DNA of 64,000 bases from the NCBI GenBank assembly GCA_022559985.1, contig JAFJTR010000010.1, positions 558,001-622,000 on the forward strand. Reading direction: 5' to 3'. The notes beneath the pieces were generated by a model. That model was given only the letters and a program-made list of their open reading frames with translations. It did not search any database and had not been told where the DNA came from. Every line of letters begins with the position of its first letter. Position 1 is the stretch's first letter. This DNA is from Parastagonospora avenae f. sp. tritici 18332-5. Taxonomy: Eukaryota; Ascomycota; Dothideomycetes; Pleosporales; Phaeosphaeriaceae. Position numbers and translations under genes: made by a program. Below, piece after piece: positions 46,209 through 58,700 of the stretch.

Positions 46209-47642
46209 TGTATTGATGATGGCAGGGGTCCGGAGGACAAAAGGATAGGAAGATTGACAAGGTGCAATACTAAAACTACGGTGATAGAGAGAGCTTGTTC
46301 AAGTCTGATGATTCTTTTGTAAACTAGCCAGCGCACTGCGATATAGAGCATCTCAGATATTGCAAAACTCTTCCGCCTCTGCATGACTGTGGACGCGGAC
46401 AGGTCAACACCGAGTTACCGACATTTCTTTCCAGCAGTCGTGAACATTCGATACTTCGTATTGAGTGCAAATTTTGGCTGTTAATTGGGCAGGATCGTGT
46501 CGCACGAAAGATGCGTAAGCAGTTGAAGCGACTTCCCCGGCGCGTTTCTCCCCAATATGTCTCGATTTGGCCCTCGTTGGCAATCTATATACCACATTAT
46601 ATGCATCACATTACATGACTGTAGCAATTTCTCGTAACCCTCGCATAGGATAACAGGGCAGAGTTGTTTCCTCCTCCATTCCTTGTGGTATCTTGAAGTG
46701 GTTGGTCATATGCAAAGGCGGAATCTACGCACCAAAACTTGCAAGTGTTCCTAGACTACACTGGTCAAAGCAGGCTTCATATTCACATTTCGGGCTTGGA
46801 TTAGTATACCAGAAGGTAGCGGATGCCTATACCTACGAGGTTACGGGGGTGGGGAAACATTTCCGTATTTGATAGGACCCTTGCACACCTGCTGACATTG
46901 ATGTCTTCAGGCTTACACATCCACTCTCTTTATTACATCCTATGGGCTTAACTCCAACTTGCGTGCTCCCGCGCATATTCAATTCCGAGTCGCCGACCTT
47001 CGGCTGGATTACCCGGGTGCACGAACGGCAGTATATGTGTGTTCATCTTCTGGGCCAGCAGATCACGACACTGGCGTCCTGGTGATCGAATCACTGTAGT
47101 GGTGGCGCTTCTCAGCAGAGTTCCGCGCCTGCGTCAAGGAAGGCTTCGCGACTGTTGCGCGATACGTTCGGCAAGCTAGTAAGTGCGTCTCAGAAGAGTT
47201 AGATTCAGGATCGATGTGCATTACCATGATCGTCAACCAACGAGTATCGTTCCTCCGAACACGCTACTCAACCCCATACTAAGGCTAGCGTTGCGTTACC
47301 CCAGATTTTGGACGCCCATTTCGGAAAACCATTTCCATGGCAGTCTAATGTGACCATTCACACATGCGGAACAATCGCATATGCAGTGGTCCGCACAAAG
47401 ATAAATGCTTGGTCTTGTGGCGCTATGCTCAAAAAGCTCAGCTGATGAGCCACATAGATAAGTAAGCTCCAACTAGATCTGCACGGAGGTGGTGATCTTG
47501 ATCGGGCTGGATCTAATATAAGGTGATGTACTGGGACGCCCATATGGCGCAAGGCTCGTCAGCAATCCTGTTGCTGGTTGAAAACGTCTGGCTACAATCT
47601 TGAACAGCAAATACCACAACAGGATACCTAGGTACCAACATA
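46209..47642. other. intergenic, promoter region of the MFS transporter
   Basis: About 1.4 kb without a supported gene. It sits between the MDR pseudogene and the transporter. TACCTAGGTA, a 10-bp palindrome, lies at 47625-47634, eight bases before the transporter ATG, and occurs again at 10658-10667. Confidence 0.45.
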
Positions 47643-49982
47643 ATGCCAGGCGACGAAAAGGCCGAGGTCGATCGGGCCTCTCACGAGGTGTCCAAGACGT
47701 CCCAAGATGTTGAGCACGCGAACAGGTCTTACCTACCTCAATCTGATGAAGAGTACAATGTCACTCTGAAAACCTGGTGCGTTGTTGTTGTAAGTTTGGA
47801 CTTCATGTGCACTGGTATAAATCACTCACAGCCTTCTCAGATTCTAGCCCTTTCCTACGGTATCAGTTTCTGGATCGTTCCTTCATTGAGCGCATGCGCT
47901 GCTGTCGTTGCAACCCAACTCGGCGATCCAACAAAGGCAGCTTGGTATATCTCCTTGTATACTATCACAGTGACTATTGCCTTCATGGTCTGTGGAGCAA
48001 ACAGCGATCTTTTCGGTCGGAGATGGTTCATTGTCGGTGGCAATGCCATCATGTTCGTTGGTTTCATCGTGGGTGGGTCGGCTAAGAACAACACTTCGAT
48101 GATGGCAGCAATGTCACTGATTGGCTTCGTGAGTGTACTTGAAAGGATAGTGATTTCTAATACTGACCACGATAGGGTGCCGGTAATGCTCAGGTGAGTC
48201 CACTATGGAGGTGCTCGAATATTGACCAATCTGATCATTAAATACAGCTTGCGGCTTTTGCTCTGCCAGAATTGCTTCCAAACAAATGGCGAGCCGCTGC
48301 CATCGTTCTAGCAGGTAAATCAGCGCCATTGAAGTTATTCACACCTCACTGATTGGCGTTTGTAGATGCTGGCGTGTACTTCGCCGTTTTAGTCGGTCCA
48401 GTTGGTGGAGGTTTTGCAGCGCAAAGAGCAGACACAGTAAGACTCCCGCAAGTTATGGTTTCGGTTGCATCTAAATTCCCCATAGTGGCGTTACATATTT
48501 TATGCTCCTGCCATTGCTGTGTTCTTCAGCTTTCTAGGACTCTACTTCTTCTATTATCCGCCAAAGCATCCGCGAGGATTGCCCACCTCCCAGGCCTTCA
48601 GAGAATTGGATTACATGGGCGCCATACTATTCATATCTGCCGCCACCCTGATTCTCGTTGGGATTGTTTATACCACAACACTCCCCTCGAATGATCCGAA
48701 GGTCATCGGTACTCTCGTCAGTGGCTTTGTCGCGTTAGTCGCATTTGCGCTGTGGGAGACGCGTGCGCCACTGAAGCAACCTTTGACGCCAACTCATGTA
48801 TTTACTCGTGATAAAGGACGCGAGCTTACCGCGCCGTTCATTGTTGGCTTCGTGGTGACGATGTTTTGTAAGTGCCCTGCGGTCAGTGCACCAAGTACCC
48901 AAGAACCATCACTAATTTTCGTGAGGTAGATTATGCCATTAACATCATATGTAAGTAAATCTCGTCCGCAACGAGCATAAGAATCAAGTCTGACTGTAAC
49001 CTTCTCCAGATCCGACCCAGGTCGGTGTGCTGTTCACAGATGCCACCACTGATTTCAAATATCGAATTGTTCTCGGCCTCCCTGGCAATCTCGGTGCGTG
49101 ACGCTTCGCAAATCATACGGCCGTTATTGACGAACATTAGGTTTATGCTTCGGTGCTTTCCTCCTTACCGTTCTTGGCCACAGAATTGGCCACTGGAAAT
49201 GGACCCTTACCGCTTCGGTGACCATGATGGTCGTTTTTGGAGCTTTGCTTGCGCTAGGAAACCCTGAGCGCAAGGGAATGATGATCGCCTTCGTCTTCCT
49301 GTGTCAGGTACCAACCCATTCCTCTGCTCGTCCGCACATTGTCCGTTGACCAAGCTTTACTTAGGTCGGTTTCGGCTGGGCACAGTACCTCTCGATTGCC
49401 TTCATTCAATTTGGAGTCCCGCAAACAGGTCAGTCATTGATGTATGGATTTCGTGGTTGAGACACCACTAACTTCGTTCCTTCGCCACTATAGAACTTGG
49501 CATCTCCGGTGGCCTTGCTGGCGTCGCACGATTCGCAGGTGGTGCTGTCGCCATCTCCGGTAAGGATTGACTGCGTTTATGACTCGATGTACGATTTACT
49601 GACCCATGTATCTATTACAGTCTACCAGACAATTCTCACAAACGTGCAATCCTCGAAAGCTGCCGAGCTTGTTCCCCGCGCTGTGCTTGCTGCCGGTCTT
49701 TCGGCGGACGCGGTTCCTGCATTTCTCACCGCCTTGCCACTGGGTGCGATAGCCCTTGCAAAAGTTCCAGGGGTCACGAACGAGATCATCGCAGCAGGTG
49801 GCACAGCCTTCCAGCAGGCGTATGTCGTCGGTCTTCGTACAACAGCCCTGAGCTCGCTCAGCTTCGGCGTGCTGGCCATCATCGCTTGCTGCTTCTGTAA
49901 TGATATTGGTCCGAAGATGAACAACAAGATTGAGGTCTTTCTGGAGAACGACGAAAACGCCGAGAAGAACAAGTACCACTAG
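47643..49982 (+). CDS. MFS efflux transporter, TRI12-like
   Basis: Twelve exons: 47643-47789, 47841-48128, 48176-48193, 48248-48314, 48366-48436, 48486-48867, 48930-48950, 49010-49093, 49141-49307, 49365-49428, 49494-49559, 49621-49982. They give 578 residues with every junction in frame. Hydrophobic helices follow one another: LALSYGISFWIVPSLSA, the MFS loop motif GANSDLFGRRW, AGVYFAVLVGPVGGGFAA, FYAPAIAVFFSFLGLYFFYY, VALVAFALWE and SSLSFGVLAIIACCFC. The order and the central GPVGGG motif fit the fungal TRI12/trichothecene-type or siderophore-type efflux pumps of the plasma membrane. Substrate is unknown. Exons 3 and 7 are only 18 and 21 bases. Intron 1 is 51 bases without a stop, so retention would insert 17 residues. 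Confidence 0.83.
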
Positions 49983-51561
49983 GGGTTGCACACTGTGTCG
50001 AAGGTGGTCTCTTGGACGGCTATACGGCTTTCTCTAGTTTCGAATTGGGGATGTAATGTTTACCGTGTAAAAAATGTACCTCGATTGGGATTCTGCTCAG
50101 GGGGTACCCACGATGGTGGAGGTACAGTATGAGAATCGTACAGGATCCACGAAGGTCCTTGAATGGTAATGATATGTACATACTGTACAACATGTGCCGG
50201 TCCACCCCAACTCTCATTTGATCGCGACACCATGCAGAAGACCCACCTTACGATCCAACGACAGAACCTCGACAAGCGCTTCCCACCCTGTCCCAAAATC
50301 TGATTTTGCCTCGTAACAGCGCACTGTGGAGATCGCCTCCGTCTAAGAAAAGCCTGGTTGACAGTGCATAATGATTGGTTACATACGATGAATGACAGTG
50401 CTTGAACTAGCAGTGATGCGCAGTACTGAACGTATCCGCGGCATTGATGTGATGCCCTCTCGTATGGTTTCATGAAATCAAGATGTTCCTGTGTTTGTTT
50501 ATAATTAGCAAAAGTCGTGGAGGGTCACTGAGGCCTGTTCCCTGCCTGGGGTAAACATGGTCTTCTCTGCCACTCCGGCGATTGATGCAAATACACGATC
50601 TCGTTCAGTTACTCGTCAGTAGAGCTCATGACACGAAGAGCAACATTTTGATCCACATGCACGTGGCTATCATGCAGAGTTCAGGACGTGATGGGCCGAA
50701 AATAGGCTTGTGCATCCGCCACGTGCGTCTCGATCGCAGGAATTTCGTCGTCCTTGGAACGTCCGAATCCTTCGCGACAAAGTTCGCTGCCGAGGTGCAA
50801 TAAAGTGGACCGCGATGTCAGTACGCTTTGGGAAAGACCCACTCGGTTCCGCGCGGGAGCGGAACGCAATAGGAGAACCATTCAATGCTTCGAAGGACGT
50901 GCACTCTGCCCCCGGCCTGAAATTCGTTGAGCAACACGAAGGCGAAATTGACCAACGCGACTAAGCAAGGTAAAGACCACGCATCACGCTGAACAAGAAT
51001 GATGCAATGCCAAAGGACCGTAAGACCGGCCACTGCACAGTTGCCTTGCAAGATCAATAGGCTCTGTCACTCAGTTGCCTTGGTAGTTCACGCAGTCTGG
51101 GGTCGGAGATTACACCCTCAGAATGCACATGGATGCAGCGGTGATCCCTAACCAGGCCTGAGGCTCTACAGGGGCATCATATGAAAAGTGGCACATCATT
51201 TGCCCAAGAACAGAAGGGAACTATTCAGGTATGCGGAATCGAACAATGGATCTTTCCGCTAGGTCTGCAAGTGGTACCAGCACCGAGACCTCAACGCCGG
51301 GTACGTTCTGTCTACTGCGCTAACCGAAGGGGCATCGTGCATGGAAGGTCATCTGTCAGACTGAGGGAGTCTTTATAAAGCCTGGTAGAAGTTATTCAAA
51401 ATGATCAAGCAGGCTTTCTCAACGCCTCTGTCCACTCATTCTCATAAAGGCATCAAGCCTTCGGTCACTCATTACAAACTCACCACATACATGTATGGGC
51501 TCTTTTTACCGAACACTACTGATGTTTCCACTAACAACGACAGTCATTCATTCAATTTAAG
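49983..51561. other. intergenic between MFS transporter and GMC oxidoreductase
   Basis: About 1.6 kb with no gene I can support. Short frames near 50582-50964 and 51181-51378 lack recognisable content. It holds the GMC gene promoter; the last 150 bases are pyrimidine- and A-rich, as is usual before fungal starts. Confidence 0.5.
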
Positions 51562-53536
51562 ATGCGTGTTCTGCAAATACTAGGACAGCTTGCGGCATTC
51601 ACGTCATTGGCATCCGCCGTTGATCTTGAGGGCTACGAATATGTCGTTGTCGGTTCCGGTGCTGGTGGAGGGTACGCTAATCTTAATTCTTGTTTGACTA
51701 AGGCTGACGGTGCGTAGCCCACTAGCTGCCAGACTTGCAATTGCAGGCCACAAGACGCTTCTCATTGAAGCTGGCGATGACCAAGGCGCAAACATCAATT
51801 ACACCGTCCCGTCGTACAACGCCAGGGTTTCGGAAGATCCTAATCTGTCATGGAACTTCTTCGTGAAGCACTATGCCGATGAGAAGAGGCAGGCCCGCGA
51901 CTACAAAACTACCTACGAGACGCCCGATGGTGGTCGCTACACTGGACTGAGCCCACCGGCTGGCTCCAAGCAGCTTGGTACCCTCTACCCACGTACTGGA
52001 ACCCTTGGAGGCTGCACTGCGCACAACGCTTTGATTGCAGTCTACCCCCATCAGAGCGATTTCGACTTCATCTCCAGCCTTACTGGTGATCAGTCCTGGT
52101 CTGCTGCCAATATGCGCAAGTACTTTTCCAAGTTGGAAGACAATCATTATCTTCTTCCTGGCCAAAAGGGCCACGGTTATGATGGATGGCTTGGAACCCA
52201 ATACTCTCCCATCGACATTGTGCTCACCGACCCAAAGCTTCTCAGCTTGGTCACTGGTGCCACCTTCGCCCTCGGAAACGAGACCAACGCTGTAATCAAC
52301 TTGGCGAGCCTTCTTGCCGGAGACGCGAACGCTGATACCGACACCCGTGACACAACACCCGCAGTATACCAAATTCCCTTGTCGACTGCTGATGGCAAGC
52401 GCACCGGCTCCCGCGAGTTCGTCCTTGCTGTTCGCGATGCGGTCAACGCCAATGGTACTAAGCGTTTCCCGCTGGATGTAAGACTTAACTGCCATGTTAC
52501 CAAGGTTACTTTCGACCAGTCCGTCACACCTCCTCGTGCTACTGGAGTCGAGTTCCTCGATGGCCAACACCTGTACAAGGCCAGCCCGAAGAGCAGGGGC
52601 GCTACTGGAACCCCCGGCTCTGTGAAGGCTTCACGCGAGGTCATCGTCGCAGGTGGCACATACAATAGTCCTCAGCTTTTGAAGCTGTCTGGTGTCGGAC
52701 CCGCCGATGAGCTCAAGCGATTCAACATCCCTGTCGTCGCCGATCTGCCTGGTGTCGGTACGAACCTTCAAGACCACTACGAGATCAACGTTCAAGGAAA
52801 AGCCCCATCGAACTTCTCTGCTCTGAACGGTTGCACTTTCGGAGAGGGTGGTGAAGCCAGTGACCCATGTCTTGCCCGCTGGCAGAAGTCTGTCCTGGGT
52901 AACCGTGGTATCTACGCTTCGCCAGGTCTCGGTGCTGCCATGTTCTATAAAAGCTCTGTTGCTGCTCGCAATGAATTCGACATCTTCGTCTTCGGTGGAC
53001 CGGTCAACTTCCGTGGATACTTCCCAGGTTATTCAGTCAACGCTACTCATGAACATGACTGGTTTACGTGGGCTATTCTTAAGGCTCATCCTCGCAACAA
53101 TGCCGGGTCTGTTACCCTTCAGTCCGCCAACCCCCTCGATGTGCCCGCTATTACCTACAACTACTTCGACACTGGAAGCGGTGACTATCAATCTGACATC
53201 ACGGCTTTGTCAGAAGCCGTCAAACTTGCTCGCAGCTCCTTCAAGCGTCAGCTTGTCAAGATCGATGAGGTGCTTCCAGGAAAGGACGCGAATGTCGATG
53301 ATTACATCAAGGACACTGCCTGGGGTCACCACGCCTCTTCCACCTGCCCCATCGGTGCGGACAACGATCCAATGGCTGTCCTTGATTCCAGCTTCAGGGT
53401 CAGGGGAACTGCTGGCCTCCGTGTCGTCGATGCGTCAGTCTTCCCCAGGATTCCCGGTACATTTACAGCTGTTTCGACCTACATGGTCGCTGAGAAGGCT
53501 GCGGATGTCATCCTTGCTGAGCTTGCTGCTCAGTGA
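51562..53536 (+). CDS. secreted GMC oxidoreductase (AA3 type)
   Basis: Two exons, 51562-51671 and 51718-53536, give 642 residues. A signal peptide (MRVLQILGQLAAFTSLASA) precedes the FAD-binding motif VVVGSGAGGGPLAARLA, with the codon for Gly split by the intron. GMC signatures follow: TLGGCTAHNALI, the active-site region GTYNSPQLLKLSGVGPADEL, and the C-terminal WGHHASSTCPIG with a likely catalytic His near residue 572. At the second catalytic position, where glucose oxidase and aryl-alcohol oxidase have His, this protein reads RIPGTFTAVST with Phe instead. Several N-glycosylation sequons support secretion. Substrate is unknown; alcohols, sugars or secondary metabolites are possible. Its neighbour is an efflux pump on the same strand. 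Confidence 0.87.
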
Positions 53537-53693
53537 ACCACCAGCAGGATACAGTACGAAAGGGAATGAGATTGAGAAGGGAACGACAATATGTAAATAG
53601 GCATTGATTGATGTGGATCCTGTGCGCACAGAATTTCACCAACGGTATATAACACCAAAACTCCTCCTGTCCATGCTTGTTGTTTTCGTGACT

Positions 53694-54857
53694 TCATCGT
53701 TTTCCCTTCTTGAGTACAAGGCCTTTCCAGCCTTTGCTGTCCTTGATCCTGCGCAGTGCCTTACCTGCAACAGCATCCTTGTAAAGTTCATCGAGACAGT
53801 TCTTCTTCTCTTCTTCGTCTGTATGTTCATGGAATTCGCACCACTCCTTCTCCATCTTCGGCCGTTCACCCCTTGCCAAAGTTGTGACCAGTTCGAACAA
53901 AAATGCTTGAGGCAGTTGGCTCCGCAAAGCTGCCATGCGCTCGCTGTCTCTGTCTGGTGTCCAGTAGACAGAGTACATGTCCAGGAAATAGAGACACAGT
54001 GGCGAGTTCGCCGGTAGACTCTCGTAGGCGGAAATGACGTTGCTGTGGTCAGGCATACATTGCAGAATTTCGTCGTTTGTCTGCCAGGCCAAGATGACTG
54101 CGCGGCGAAGGGCAGGTATCTCGTATTTGTGCGCAAAGATGTAGAGGGCTATGAAACGGCGCTCAAGGAATCCTTCCAAGCCTCGCCACTTGTAAGGCCG
54201 CGAGCAGCACGGGCATAGCGTTTCTTTTGGTATTTCGGGCTTCTCGGTGGGGTTGCGGGCCGGTAGCGATGGCGCGCTCTTTTCGCTTTCAGTATCGCCG
54301 GGTACTTTCTCAGCCGTTGTCTGGTCCGGGCTGACGACCGCCTCAGCACCAGCATCGACAGCTGTATCATCGTTGTCAAGTTGGATTCCCCAGGACGCCG
54401 TATCCACGTCGTCACTTTCGGTAGCTTCCGGTGTGGCTGATGCCTCTCCTCTGTTCAAGTCGATGGTGTGGGTGGGGGGATGTACTTCCTTCCCACCTTC
54501 GATCAAGTGATGAGGAATGAAGCCGGTGTACAGCCACAGCATGAAACAGTCAAAAACATCTGCGCTAGTGTCTTCGAGCTCTAGTGTGGTACCAGAGTTC
54601 TTGTATGGCGAACTCTTTTCCTCTAGACACCGGTCAAAGTAAGCCGAGCATCGTCGGAGTAGCTCTCGGTGGCAGCTGAACGATTCCGGATAATCCTTCC
54701 CACCAACTTTGACCGTGATGATGGTCTGGTCAAAGTTCCTGCCCCTGGTCAGCCACTCAGTGAGATGCTCTAATTTCGAATTTGGAACTTACCTAAAGGT
54801 ATGGCCGAGAGTAGATTTCATGTTGTAGGGCATTTTGATGAGGAAGTCAGGTTCCAT
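53694..54857 (-). CDS. BTB/POZ domain protein
   Basis: Two exons, 54857-54793 and 54738-53694, give 369 residues. The start is the first ATG after an in-frame TGA. The junction yields KSTLGHTFRNFDQTIITVKV, leading into a BTB fold: FSCHRELLRRCSAYFDRCLE, TTLELEDTSADVFDCFMLWL. The BTB core is interrupted by about 100 acidic, disordered residues including LCPCCSRPYKW, then resumes as ALYIFAHKYEIPALRRAVIL with a BACK-like helix bundle. The C-terminus is highly charged. Such fungal proteins may be Cullin-3 adaptors; a specific role is unknown. The gene is convergent with the GMC gene, 157 bp away. Confidence 0.8.
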
Positions 54858-55436
54858 TCACATTGGCCTTCAATTGCAGACAGCTTGCCTACTCTTAAGG
54901 TTGTTCGGCCATCAGGAGTGAGTATGTGGGTTTCAGCAACGGTGACAGCTGTTGCTTGGCGTTCGAGCTTCGGGAGGTCGTGGACAAGCACGGAGGGACA
55001 GAATGCTTGTCCAAAGCGACAGGATGCTTATGTGAAACTTACATCGCCGTTCTGACCAATCGTGTCCTTGTTTATCTCAACGATCGTCGGGCGAATCAGG
55101 GGGGGATGGAGAAGATGCGGAGGCAGCTGAGTTTCAATTGCAGTTTCATGACGCTTGGCAGAAGTGGTGCGTCGCATGCCTGAGGCTAGCAACATGAGAC
55201 CTTTCCGTAAACCGCTTGGTGGATGAATAAGTCCGCCAGATATTGCTTGTTTTGCCAGGCAGATCTGACATCGTGTCAAGCTTCGTGTGTCGAGAAGCGT
55301 CGGGTGGAGGCGTTCGTGGAGCCCCACTCGACGTACCCGTGCGCCTTGCGACACCTCCACCCCTCTTCGACACCCAGCCAAAATTCGCAAGTGTAGCTCT
55401 GCATGCAATGAGTACTGTGCCGCGATTGTAGCAGCA
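54858..55436. other. intergenic upstream of the BTB gene
   Basis: About 580 bases with no supported gene; this is the BTB promoter region. The frames at 55028-55504 (minus) show no domain. Confidence 0.45.
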
Positions 55437-55634
55437 ATGTCACAACCCACAGATCTAGATGCTCCGCCTACCATATATGAGAATTCTAAGGAACATTTCG
55501 CCATCGCAAAACCGTACTATATGTTCTCCACTTGGACGGAAAGCGGCCTGGGTGCAACAGCAGGCTGCCCATCCGGCACCCTGTCTACAGCTTTACATAC
55601 AGCCTTGCCGGCGGAAGAGCAGAGTCAGTACTGA
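55437..55634 (+). CDS. small hypothetical protein, 65 residues
   Basis: An ATG-started frame (MSQPTDLDAPPTIYENSKEH...) with ordinary coding-like composition and a tyrosine/serine-rich middle. It has no domain I recognise, no signal peptide and no clear intron. It lies 140 bp from the convergent TRM3 3' end, so it could also be unrelated sequence in a 3' UTR. Listed because it is the only plausible reading frame here. Confidence 0.3.
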   Translation: MSQPTDLDAPPTIYENSKEHFAIAKPYYMFSTWTESGLGATAGCPSGTLSTALHTALPAEEQSQY

Positions 55635-55774
55635 TATCTCAGGTGTCAGAATTGCAGAAAATTGTGTTCGCTGTAATTCTTCACAGCTTGTTGTGAAGAT
55701 TGCGCCAGAAAAAATGGTCGGGAAGCGTTTTCGTGGGAAAGAACATGATGATAGTGGGTGCACAAATAGCAGTG

Positions 55775-58700
55775 CTAATGCTTGCTATACCATTTCCTCC
55801 ACCACTCGTATAGTGCAATGCCGCCCGCAGTCTGGACATCTGTTCAAGAGGCGGTACAGTTAGTGACCACGCAAAATTATATGAACTGAAGCACTTACTT
55901 AGACTCCTGGTCACACCCACAGTCCTGATTTCCACACAGCGATCAAGAGCCGCCAGAACCTCTGCACTAATGCCTCCCTTTTCGCTTCCAAGCACCAAAA
56001 CACATTTTCGCGGTAAAATCCCAGAGCTAGCATTTTCAATGTCCTCAGTCCCTATAATGCTACTCTGGTCCGTCTGCTCGATGCCAACAGCGACATAACC
56101 GTTTCTCTTCATGGCAAACAGGAAGTCCGGCACTCCTACAGCCTTAAGTTCATGGATAGGGAGATGTTTCTCTGAGGTCACACTCGTGGCCTTGAAGTCC
56201 TTGTGCGCAGTTTGCCGCAAGTCTCCAATGTATAGGGCCTCCAGGCCGAAACTTTCAGCCACACGTGAGAGACCACCCACGTTAGTACAGTTTTCGATAA
56301 GTGACGCTACCAGGATTACAGAAGCTGGTCGCTGGTTCTGTTCGCTCGGTGGGCCGGAGTGCGGGTGTAGAGAACTCAGGTCAAAGCCGGATTTGGTCTG
56401 GAAGAAGGTTGGTGACACACCATTTGGTAGTCTGACGGCTTGTTGTGGCGCAGCACGGGTCATTTGGTTGTCTATAACGCTCTTGAAGGCTATGGGCTCT
56501 CCCAACGGTATGCGCTCAGGTGGAACAGACACACCAGACATGCGATCGTCTTCCTGAAGTGCTATGAAGTCCTCATACGCAATTCGAGCTTTCTCTGGCG
56601 ATTCGATAGTAAGATACTGGCCCTGGATTATGTTTACGAGCGTGAAGTCGTTTACAGCATCCAGCTTCAAGGTTCGGATTGTCCATGGTGTGGCTTGGAA
56701 CTTGTCCAGACTCCGGATAAAAGCGTCGAGATTTCGAACGGGCGGATTGTCTGTAATTCTCCTCCAATTTCTACTTAACGCCAGATCGAACATGATTGGA
56801 ATAGCATAATTCGACTGAAATACAGGGAATGAGAAGTCAGCAGTGTCTCACACGCGCTACTTCACTCAGCGACTTACCTCATGCCTTATCTGGACCTTCG
56901 GGCTTGCAGCTAAGGCTGTCAAATGGTTCATGTACGTGACAGAGAATTCCTCGCTCTCCAGCGGAGCCACTAAAACCGCCAACTTCATGACGCTTGCTAT
57001 ATGAGTCGAACTGTTCTCATCCAGCTTCGAGAAGTCTTCAAGAATCTGAGAAGCTTTGCCTGGACAGCGGTTGTATATCCGGGCTATGATCCATTCCAGT
57101 AGAAATCTGTAACGAGGCCACGCCTCAAGAGTCAAAGCGTGCCTAAGATGGTTCAAATATGCATCCGCATCGGATTCGGGTACACAGAAGTCGACTAGTA
57201 ACAGCATAGCTTGTAGTTGAAGCACATTCTTCCACCTGCTTATGATTGGAGCTCCAGGACGTTGATTCTTCCACGGTTCGAGTAGGCTATCAAAAACCCG
57301 CTTGGCGACCTCTGTTTGCTGCTCGGGAAAGTGCTGTAGCAGGTCGAATATTGAAGCGTATGCATACCATTCTCTTGACCCATAATAAGCTTTGTAAGAC
57401 CTGTGGGGTCGCGTTTGCTGGAGCTTCTCCGCAGCAACGACCTCGAACAAAAACTCGGATTTGATTGTTGGCGGATTGTTCAGGAAATGTAAGATGTATG
57501 TTTCGAGCTGAAGCACTTCAATGAACTCAGGATAGGCTAGGACTGCCCGGCGGACTGACATTGCGAGCGTAGAAAGAATATATATTCTACCCTCAGCAAG
57601 GCGTTGAAGACGGTCCAGGGCCCTCAGGAGCAAAACACTCAAATCCTCGTCCGATGTTGCCCCATCTAGCTCCGACTGTTGCGCAATGCAGACTTGTGCA
57701 CAAGTAGGATGAAAAAGTAGATGGGGTATGTGTATGGCAACAGGTCTGATGAATTGCCGCCGGTCTACCTCCTCCCAGAAGGCATCTAGGATGAGATAGA
57801 GATCCGAATAACTGATTGCGGAAAACTGTGTCCGATCCAGTGTTCTCGTCAACTTCTCGCACATGGGCGCGAAGTTTTCCCCTTGGATGCAGTGGTGACG
57901 TGACGACACTAGGTCGTTGCGTATGTCTTGTAGCGTTATCGGACGATCTGCGCATGAATCACTATTTTCCACCTCGACTTTTGACTCGACTGGTGCTGTC
58001 AATCTGAGCGATTCGTGTAGGATTTGCTGGTAGGCTGGCATGTCGTTGTCTCTCCAGCCTGGGCTGGTCAGATCACAGAGTTGTGTACAATAATCTTTGT
58101 ATAAATCACCGGCGATCTCCGGAAGCCCTGGGAGACGTGAGACGCGCGAGATTTTGTCAATCTCAGTAGAAGTCAGGGGAGGGTGCAATGGTATTTCTTC
58201 TGCACACAATTGAAGACCCTTCACTAAGCCTTCCAAGAGGTACAGTATAGAGAATTGGAACATCTTGCCTTCAGAATCGAGAATGAAGTCAAGCACGCCG
58301 ATGATGACCGCTCGTCTATCGACTGCTGCTGCTTGCACGAAGATCGAATATGATTTGCTTGATTCGGTAGAACGAGTTGTTCTCTGGGAGTCATGGACAA
58401 ACCGAGCAATGAGGTTTGACAAAGACATGCCATGTACTGAAACAGTACTCTCTCGAGTAGCGACAACGGTGGTTGTGAATAACTCACCCGTAGTAGCCCA
58501 TGGAAGAAAGCCGTTGAGAAGAAATTGCGAATGTCCCTCGATATTGCCTTGAATCTATGCAACAGTTAGCTGCATGGTACGTCGTTATGATGTACGTCGA
58601 AATTGACCCACCTTTATGACATGTTCTATATACCAGTTGCCAATAAGCTTGCGGACTCCATCCTGAACCATGGGGCTGAGGGCAGCTGACAGCAACGTAC

